Positions 40,937 to 46,627 of a DNA stretch of 46,627 bases are shown in pieces; within the stretch, counting starts at the first letter, position 1, and every line of letters begins with the position of its first letter. The position numbers and the translations under genes were made by a program. The notes under the pieces were generated by a model. It was not told the origin of the DNA and did no database searches. It was given only the letters and a program-made list of their open reading frames with translations. Source of the stretch: Actinomycetales bacterium (lineage in GTDB: Bacteria > Actinomycetota > Actinomycetes > Actinomycetales > Microbacteriaceae); assembly GCA_015654575.1 (NCBI GenBank), contig JAATGR010000146.1:1-46627 (forward strand), read 5' to 3'.

Positions 40937-42211
40937 TCAGGACTGGGCCTTCTGCGCCGCGTCGGACAGGGCCGTCTGCAGCGAGGAGGTGTCGCGGTCG
41001 GAACCGAACTTGCCGATGGCGGAGGAGATGTCCGTCAGCCACGAGACCTCGGCGGCGGCACCGTGCTCGAGCGAGCTGACGATCGTGTCGTCTGCGAAGC
41101 TCTCCAGCGCGGTCTGCTGGTATTCGCCGTAGTCGGCGGCATCCGCGTCGGTGCGGGCCGGGATGGATCCCTTGGCCTGGTTGAACGCCTTCTGCCCGTC
41201 GGCCGAGCTGATCGTGGTCAGCCAGTCCTTCGCGGCCTCCTCGTGGGGCGCGCCGACCGGCAGCGTGAACGAGTCGGCGAGGAAGTCGAACACGCCGTCC
41301 GTGCCGGCCGAGGCCCACGTGGTGTACTCGTCGCCGTAGGTCCAGCCGGCCTGCTCGAAGGCGGCCTCCGCCCAGTCGCCCATGACGTTGTAACCGGCCG
41401 ACCCGTCGATGAGGATCTGCGTGGCGGCATCCCAGTCGAGCCCGGTGTAGTCGCTGTTGACGTAGTTCAGCAGCTGGTCGTAGTGGTCGATCGCAGTGGC
41501 GACGCCCGCGTCATCCCAGGAGGTCGTCCCGTCCCACAGGCCGGAGTAGCCGTCAGCGCCGAGGTCCGCGATCAGCACGGTCTCGAACAGCTGAACCTGG
41601 GTCCACTCGGTGCCGAGCGCCAGCGGGCTCTCCACGCCGGAGTCCTTCAGCTTCTGCAGGTCGTCGATCCAGGCGTCGATGTCGGCCGGGGCCACGGTCG
41701 GGTCGATTCCCGCGCTCTCGAGCACGTCGGTGTTGACCCAGGTGACGTTCGCGCGGTGGATGTTGCTCGGCACCGAGTAGATCTTGCCGTCGACGGTGAG
41801 CCGACTGATGAGCGAGGCGGGGAAGACGTCGGTCAGTCCGTTCTCGTCGTAGAACGAGGTGAGGTCCTGGACCTGGCCCGCAGCGATGTAGTCGCTCAGC
41901 TCGGCACCGGCGTGCGCCTGGAACGAGTCCGGCGGGTCGTTCGCCTCGAGTCGCGAGGCGAGCGCGGCCTTCGCGTTCGAGCCCGCACCACCGGCGACCG
42001 AGGCGTTGACGAATTCGATGTCGGGGTACTGCTCGTTGAACACGCTGACGAGCGCGTCGAGCCCGGCCTTCTCCGACCCGGAGGCCCACCAGGTGAAGAC
42101 CTCGACCTGATCATCGGAACCCGACGCCTCCGATCCCGACCCACCCGAGCATCCGGCGAGCGCGAGGCCGGCGACCGCCAGGCCTCCGATCGCGATGAGT
42201 GACTTTCGCAT
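40937..42211 (-). CDS. Sugar ABC transporter substrate-binding lipoprotein
   Basis: A 424-residue extracellular binding protein of the CUT1 type. Signal peptide with lipobox LAGC (Cys21), a Ser/Gly linker, then a two-lobed fold starting VEVFTWWASGSEKAGLDAL. It delivers a sugar to the two permeases; the Trp-rich site (TSWDDAG, WAEAAFEQAGWTYG) suits a carbohydrate ligand, but identity cannot be read. ATG 42211 has GGAGGAG 2-3 nt upstream. A perfect LacI/GalR operator lies 58 nt upstream. Confidence 0.93.
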   Translation of the reverse strand: MRKSLIAIGGLAVAGLALAGCSGGSGSEASGSDDQVEVFTWWASGSEKAGLDALVSVFNEQYPDIEFVNASVAGGAGSNAKAALASRLEANDPPDSFQAHAGAELSDYIAAGQVQDLTSFYDENGLTDVFPASLISRLTVDGKIYSVPSNIHRANVTWVNTDVLESAGIDPTVAPADIDAWIDDLQKLKDSGVESPLALGTEWTQVQLFETVLIADLGADGYSGLWDGTTSWDDAGVATAIDHYDQLLNYVNSDYTGLDWDAATQILIDGSAGYNVMGDWAEAAFEQAGWTYGDEYTTWASAGTDGVFDFLADSFTLPVGAPHEEAAKDWLTTISSADGQKAFNQAKGSIPARTDADAADYGEYQQTALESFADDTIVSSLEHGAAAEVSWLTDISSAIGKFGSDRDTSSLQTALSDAAQKAQS

Positions 42212-42269
42212 TTCTCCTCCATTGGATTTGCGAGACCCCGCGGTGCTGCGGGTTGGAGCCTATGAAAAC

Positions 42270-42283
42270 TGAAAACGTTGCCA
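42270..42283. promoter_or_regulatory. LacI/GalR-type operator upstream of the sugar transporter
   Basis: TGAAAACGTTGCCA fits the family pattern TGNNANCGNTNNCA at every fixed position. It lies between the LacI-type gene and the binding-protein gene that the regulator most likely controls. Confidence 0.85.
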
Positions 42284-42368
42284 ATATCAAGCGGGGCCTT
42301 CATCAGGCCGACGATGTGACCGAATCGTGACCTCGTCCGGGCGGCGCGAACCGCGCTGGACGTGCACG

Positions 42369-43400
42369 CTACGCGGGGACATTCCCGTCGCGCGGGATCA
42401 GCGTCGTGCGCAGCTCCAGCGTGCGTGCGGGCCGGGTGCCGCCGCCGATCCGATCGAACAGCAGCGCCGCCGCGGCGCGCCCCATCGCCCGAGGATCCTG
42501 CGCGACGGTGGTCACCGGGGGCGAGACCAAGGACGCGAACGAGAAATCGTCGAACCCCGCGAAGACGGGATGGAACCCGGTCTTCGCCATCGCGGCGAGC
42601 AGCGCGCGGCTCACCCGGCTGTTCGTCGTCACCAGCGCGGTCGGCGGCTCGGTCCTGGCGGCGAGCGTCTGCAGTGCCGCGACGACGGATGTCACGTCGT
42701 CGTCGCCCACGATGAGCACATCGCGCTCCTCGACTTCCAGGCCGGCGGCCCGCATCCCCTCGCGGAATCCGCGCTGGCGCTCCTGGGAGGTGTACACGCC
42801 CGCGGTGTGGGCCAGGCAGGCGATGCGTCGATGCCCCTGGCCCGCCACGTGCCGCACCGCCGCGGCCATCCCCGCCGCGTTGTCGACGAGAACCGTGTCG
42901 GCCCCGACCTCGGGGGCAGGGCTGTCGACGAGGACGATCGGGGTTCCGGACAGATACTCCCGCCGGAGGAAGGAGAGATCCGCGCCGTCGGGAGGGGTGA
43001 CGATCAACCCGTCGAGACGCCGACGGATCAGGCGATGCAGCACGCGGACCGCCTCGCTCGGGTCGTCGGTGCCGTTCGCGACCAGCACCAGTTGGTCGCG
43101 CGACTGCGCCTCCGCCTCGACGGCGCTGATCAGGCTGGAGTAGAAGGGGTCGGAGATGACGCGCACGACGACGCCGATCGTCCGGGTCGTGCCGGTGCGG
43201 AGGGTGTGGGCGAAGTCGTTCCGGCTGAACCCGAGTTCGGCGATGGCCTGCTCGACGAGGCGCACCTTGGTGCGACTGACGCCGTTGCCGCCGCTGACCA
43301 CGCGGGAGACGGTGGAGAGTCCGACGCCGGCGTGGGCGGCGACATCCTTCATCGTGGGACGCCGCCCGACGGGCGCAGCCCCGCCGCTTTCGTCCACCAT
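42369..43400 (-). CDS. LacI family transcriptional regulator
   Basis: A 343-residue regulator. The N-terminal helix-turn-helix and hinge read TMKDVAAHAGVGLSTVSRVV (about 16-35); the rest is a periplasmic-binding-like sensor domain (IGVVVRVISDPFYSSL, GLIVTPPDG, AGFDDFSFASLVSPPVTTVAQD). It should repress the ABC transporter operon through the operator at 42270 and perhaps itself through the weaker site at 43428. The effector is probably the transported sugar or its phosphate. The start is ATG 43400. Confidence 0.93.
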   Translation of the reverse strand: MVDESGGAAPVGRRPTMKDVAAHAGVGLSTVSRVVSGGNGVSRTKVRLVEQAIAELGFSRNDFAHTLRTGTTRTIGVVVRVISDPFYSSLISAVEAEAQSRDQLVLVANGTDDPSEAVRVLHRLIRRRLDGLIVTPPDGADLSFLRREYLSGTPIVLVDSPAPEVGADTVLVDNAAGMAAAVRHVAGQGHRRIACLAHTAGVYTSQERQRGFREGMRAAGLEVEERDVLIVGDDDVTSVVAALQTLAARTEPPTALVTTNSRVSRALLAAMAKTGFHPVFAGFDDFSFASLVSPPVTTVAQDPRAMGRAAAALLFDRIGGGTRPARTLELRTTLIPRDGNVPA

Positions 43401-43427
43401 GGCGCCCCGTCGGATCAGCTACTGACG

Positions 43428-43441
43428 ATAAAACGTTACCC
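43428..43441. promoter_or_regulatory. Weak LacI-type operator upstream of the lacI-like gene
   Basis: The site shares AAAACGTT-N-CC with the strong operator at 42270 and matches 5 of the 8 fixed family positions. Autoregulation is possible. Confidence 0.4.
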
Positions 43442-43494
43442 GGAAGGGCGCGCACGACCGCGCAGCACCGGGCCGGTGTTCGCCGACGGTGCGG

Positions 43495-44415
43495 TCAGAA
43501 GACGAACTCCATGAGGTCGACACCGAGCGTGCGGAAGGCCTCGTGGACGCGCAGCCGATGAGCGATCGATAGATCGTCGAAACAGACGAACAGGGCGTAC
43601 GCCGCGCCCGCGCGAGGTCCCGCGAGAACCCCCGCCTCCGCCCGCACACCGACGGCGCGCCCCGTCTTGTTCACGAACAGCAGCCCGTGCTCGTCGTCAT
43701 CGTGCCCGAAGGGGTCGAGGCCTGTCGCCGAGGCCACGAGCGAGAGATCGTTCCCGAAGCTCAGCCACTCCGACACCTGCGCGCTGACGGCGGGGCTGAC
43801 GACATCGGCGTTCACCAGGGAGGCGAACAGCCGCGCATACTCGCGGGCCGAGCCGACCGCGACATGCGGCGCATCATCCGGCCCCCGGCGATCGCGGAAG
43901 CTGTCCATGAGGGCGGATCGCGTCAGCCCCAGATCGTCGATCCGCGCCCGAACCGCGGGAAGCCCCACCCTGGCCAGCAACGCGTTGGCGGCAAGCGGGT
44001 CTCCGGCCGATGCCGCGAGCACGGCGAGGTCGGCCAGTGGCAGCGCCGGCGCCAACAGATGCCGCCACAGCCCGGAGGCGCCCACCGGATCCAGCGTCTC
44101 CTTCTCGACGATCTCAAGCGGGCTCAGCTCACCCGATTCGAACCTCGCCGCCGTCTCTATCAGCAGCGGCACGATCCCCAGGCCGGCGATCGGCATGCTC
44201 GTGATGTCGTCGCCGACGAGGAGCTCCGCACCGCCGTCGAGGTCATCGACGCGTACCGAGACCTGCATGCCGCTCTCGGCGACACCTTCCAGCGCCTTCA
44301 TCGTGGAGGTGAACGAACGCCGTCCCGCGCCCGACCGGCGCGGCCTGCGGGTGCCGCCACGGTTTGCGCGGCGCGCCGCATCCGTCCCTCGGGTCGGCTC
44401 CGACGGCGTGGACAC
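43495..44415 (-). CDS. Beta-lactamase-fold protein lacking the catalytic Ser/Lys (pseudoenzyme)
   Basis: A 306-residue protein with a basic N-terminal extension and then a class A beta-lactamase-like domain. Aligning by eye, the SxxK region reads MPIAGLGIVPLLIE, giving Gly for the nucleophilic Ser and Ile for Lys. The SDN loop reads GDPLAANALL, with Asn lost. The KTG triad is kept in NKTGRAVGV. No signal peptide or lipobox is visible. It is probably non-hydrolytic, perhaps a binding or regulatory protein. The start is GTG 44415 with GGAAGGAAG upstream. Confidence 0.85.
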   Translation of the reverse strand: MSTPSEPTRGTDAARRANRGGTRRPRRSGAGRRSFTSTMKALEGVAESGMQVSVRVDDLDGGAELLVGDDITSMPIAGLGIVPLLIETAARFESGELSPLEIVEKETLDPVGASGLWRHLLAPALPLADLAVLAASAGDPLAANALLARVGLPAVRARIDDLGLTRSALMDSFRDRRGPDDAPHVAVGSAREYARLFASLVNADVVSPAVSAQVSEWLSFGNDLSLVASATGLDPFGHDDDEHGLLFVNKTGRAVGVRAEAGVLAGPRAGAAYALFVCFDDLSIAHRLRVHEAFRTLGVDLMEFVF

Positions 44416-44493
44416 GGTGCTTCCTTCCGATTCGATACGGACGATCTCGCGGGCGTGCGGGCGGGCGGGCGCAGCGTTAAGCGACGGACGGAC

Positions 44494-46569
44494 TCACCAG
44501 ATGGTGACGCGCTCACCCGGCGCAAGCCACAGCGCGTCAGCCTCGGTCACCCCGAACGCGTCGTAGAACGCGTCGATGTTACGCACGATCTGGTTGCACC
44601 GGAACTCATTCGGAGAGTGCGGGTCGATCGTCAGCAGACGGAGCGTCTCGGCTTCCCGTCCCTTCTGCTGCCAGACCTGCGCCCAGCTCAGCAGCAGGCG
44701 CTGGATGCCGGAGAGCCCGTCGATCGTCTTGCCGACGGGGGCGACGGCCGGTTCTGAATCAGATTCGATGTCGGTGTCCGGGGCCGCCTCCGTGTCTGCC
44801 TCCGCACCCGGCTCGATGCCCGGTCCGGTGTCGGCCTCCGCGCCGTCAGAGCGGGCGAGCGCGAGCCCGTACGCCCGGATCGCGATGCCGAGGCCCCCCA
44901 GATCGCCGATGTTCTCGCCGATCGTCAACGCGCCGTTGACGTGGTGCTCCGGCGAGAGTCCCTCGGGCACGAGCGCGTCGTATTGCTCGATGAGACTTCT
45001 GGTGCGCGCCTCGAAGGCGGTGCGATCGGCATCCGTCCACCAGTCGCGCAGCGAGCCGTCGCCGTCGAAGCGGCTTCCCTGATCGTCGAAGCCGTGCCCG
45101 ATCTCGTGTCCGATCACGGCGCCGATGCCGCCGTAGTTGGCCGCCGCATCCCGGTCGGCGTCGAAGAACGGATACTGCAGGATCGCGGCAGGGAACACGA
45201 TCTCGTTCATGAGCGGGTTGTAGTAGGCGTTCACCGTCTGCGGCGTCATCAGCCACTCGTCACGGTCGATGGGCCGGCCGACTTTTCCGAGCTGCCGGTC
45301 GTGCTCGTGCACGTGGGTGCGACGCACGTTGCCGACGAGATCGGCCGCGTCGATCTCGAGGCCTTCGTAGTCGCGCCACGACACCGGGTAGCCGATCTTG
45401 GGGGTGAAGGCGTCGAGCTTGGCGCGCGCGCGCTCGCGGGTCTCGGGGCTCATCCACTCGAGCCGAGCGATCGACTCCCGGTAGGCCGCGATGAGGTCGC
45501 CGACGAGTTCATCCATCGCCTCCTTCGCCGCCGGCGGGAAGTGCCGCTCGACGTAGACCTTGCCGATGGCCTCGCCGAGGGCCGCCTCGACGAGGCCCAC
45601 CCCGCGCTTCCACCGGTCGCGGTTGACGGGCACACCGGTCAGCTGCGTGCCATAGAACGTGAAGTTCTCGGCGACGAAATCGTCGGACAGGAACGCGGCC
45701 GCCGCATGCACGACCTTGAAACGCAGCCACGCCTTCCAGTCTTCAAGGCGCTCCTCGATCAGCAGCGTCCCGAGTCCTTCGAGGAAGCTCGGCTGCGAGA
45801 CGACCGCCTCCGCCAGCGCGTCCGAATGGGACGGGGCGACCGCCTCCCGCCAGGGGAGCAGATCGACGCCGGCGAGCGCGACGACCTCGTCCCAGCCCTT
45901 GAGGTTGTAGGTCGCGACCGCATCCCGGCTGCGCACGTTGTCCCAGTGGTGCGTGGCGAGCTCGGTCTCCAGCGCGACGACGCGATCGGCGGCGGCATCC
46001 GGGTCCGGGATGCCCGCGAGGGCCAGGATCCGCTCGATGTGGGTGCGATAGGCGACCCGCGTCTCCTGGAACGACTCGAGCCGGTAGTAGCTCTCGTCCG
46101 GCATGGTCAGCCCCGACTGCAGCAGGAACGGCACATACCGCTGAGGATTTCCCGGATCGGGCTCGACGTAGAGGTCGATGATGCCCCCGACGCCCTCGCG
46201 CTCGAGCTCGCCGACGGTGCGCAGGAGCGAGGGGATCGAGTCGACGGCTTCGACGCGCGCCAGCTGGTCGCACAGCGGCTCGGCGCCGATCTCGGTGATG
46301 CGCGACGTGTCCATGAAGCTCGTGAACAGGTCGCCGATCTTGCGCGCCTCGGTGCCGGGATCGGCCTCCTGTGACTGCTCCACGATCTCTCGCACGTGCT
46401 TCTCAGCCTGCTCGGCCAGCAGGTGGAACGACCCCCATCGGGCCTTGTCGTCGGGGATCTCGGTGCGGGCGATCCAGTTGCCGTTGACGTAGCGGAACAG
46501 GTCGTCCTGGGGCCGGATGCTGTCGCTCAGATCGTCGAGCGCCAGACCGGAACGGGGAGAGTCGGTCAT
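44494..46569 (-). CDS. M13 family (neprilysin-like) metallopeptidase
   Basis: A 691-residue zinc endopeptidase without signal peptide, so probably cytosolic. The zinc motif HEIGH is at 488-492 in IGHEIGHGFDDQG, the third ligand Glu is in GENIGDLGG, substrate binding is by NAYYNP, and the C-terminus ends CNQIVRNIDAFYDAFGV...RVTIW as in the family. After AIRAYGLAL there is an insertion of about 40 acidic low-complexity residues (repeats of EADT) not usual for M13. ATG 46569 follows TATCCT by 7 nt (leaderless). Confidence 0.95.
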   Translation of the reverse strand: MTDSPRSGLALDDLSDSIRPQDDLFRYVNGNWIARTEIPDDKARWGSFHLLAEQAEKHVREIVEQSQEADPGTEARKIGDLFTSFMDTSRITEIGAEPLCDQLARVEAVDSIPSLLRTVGELEREGVGGIIDLYVEPDPGNPQRYVPFLLQSGLTMPDESYYRLESFQETRVAYRTHIERILALAGIPDPDAAADRVVALETELATHHWDNVRSRDAVATYNLKGWDEVVALAGVDLLPWREAVAPSHSDALAEAVVSQPSFLEGLGTLLIEERLEDWKAWLRFKVVHAAAAFLSDDFVAENFTFYGTQLTGVPVNRDRWKRGVGLVEAALGEAIGKVYVERHFPPAAKEAMDELVGDLIAAYRESIARLEWMSPETRERARAKLDAFTPKIGYPVSWRDYEGLEIDAADLVGNVRRTHVHEHDRQLGKVGRPIDRDEWLMTPQTVNAYYNPLMNEIVFPAAILQYPFFDADRDAAANYGGIGAVIGHEIGHGFDDQGSRFDGDGSLRDWWTDADRTAFEARTRSLIEQYDALVPEGLSPEHHVNGALTIGENIGDLGGLGIAIRAYGLALARSDGAEADTGPGIEPGAEADTEAAPDTDIESDSEPAVAPVGKTIDGLSGIQRLLLSWAQVWQQKGREAETLRLLTIDPHSPNEFRCNQIVRNIDAFYDAFGVTEADALWLAPGERVTIW

Positions 46570-46576
46570 GCGATCC

Positions 46577-46582
46577 AGGATA
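46577..46582 (-). promoter_or_regulatory. -10 element of a leaderless promoter (TATCCT) for the M13 peptidase
   Basis: On the minus strand TATCCT plus 7 nt leads into ATG 46569. No ribosome site is present. Confidence 0.5.
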
Positions 46583-46627
46583 TGCCGCCCGGCTGCGGGA
46601 CCGCCCCGTCCGGGCGCGTCGCGTCAC

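Noticed and set aside
1-46627. CRISPR array, prophage or insertion sequence
   Set aside because: No regularly spaced direct repeats, no phage structural or integrase-like genes, and no transposase reading frame were found on either strand.

Overview
The window is GC-rich, densely packed actinobacterial chromosome. It most resembles Microbacterium or a close relative in the Microbacteriaceae. This rests on gene families (DUF3073, HtaA-type haem proteins, an SCP_3-like protein beside purD, a Gram-positive AcrB/SwrC-type RND pump), frequent GTG starts and many leaderless promoters. I see no tRNA, rRNA, CRISPR array, prophage or intact insertion sequence. Gene identities come from reading the translations and recalling families; no search was run.

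Layout. 1-8.2 kb: truncated start of a probable DEAD/DEAH helicase, an aldose 1-epimerase-like protein, a DUF998-like membrane protein that overlaps an RND exporter tail to tail, a pair of FluC fluoride channels, and a DUF4097-PadR operon with twin palindromic operators. 8.2-12.8 kb: universal stress protein, DUF3073, purF and purM, and two small conserved proteins. 12.8-20.1 kb: a complete haem-uptake locus (HtaB-like protein, HmuT, HmuU, HmuV and a 1061-residue multi-domain HtaA with a class-E-type LAVTG sortase signal), with two DtxR/IdeR-like iron boxes. 20.1-26 kb: SCP_3-like protein, purD, then cydA-cydB followed by a BlaI-type repressor and a BlaR-like M56 peptidase, with a dyad operator at the cydA promoter.

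26-30.4 kb: a flavin monooxygenase (NtaA/SnaA type) and a CitE-like lyase diverging from a third iron box, a YrdC-like protein and an MFS transporter. 30.4-36.9 kb: an aromatic-acid cluster. A MobA-like hydroxylase and a MarR regulator run one way. LigJ/GalB-type hydratase, LigK/GalC-type aldolase, GalD-type tautomerase and a type I (XylE/PheB-like) extradiol dioxygenase run the other. Two intergenic regions share the same 12-bp dyad. The lower-pathway genes are those of gallate degradation, but the usual type II gallate dioxygenase is absent and a type I enzyme sits in its place. This is the best candidate for an undescribed pathway variant. 36.9-43.4 kb: a MetE-like methyltransferase, then a LacI-controlled sugar ABC transporter (binding protein, two permeases, ROK kinase, no ATPase). 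43.4-46.6 kb: a degenerate beta-lactamase-fold protein and an M13 metallopeptidase.

A recurring regulatory theme is a -10 hexamer ending 6 or 7 nt before the start codon. It appears at eleven transcription units, which are therefore probably leaderless. These include purM, purD, fluC, the RND pump and the M13 peptidase.
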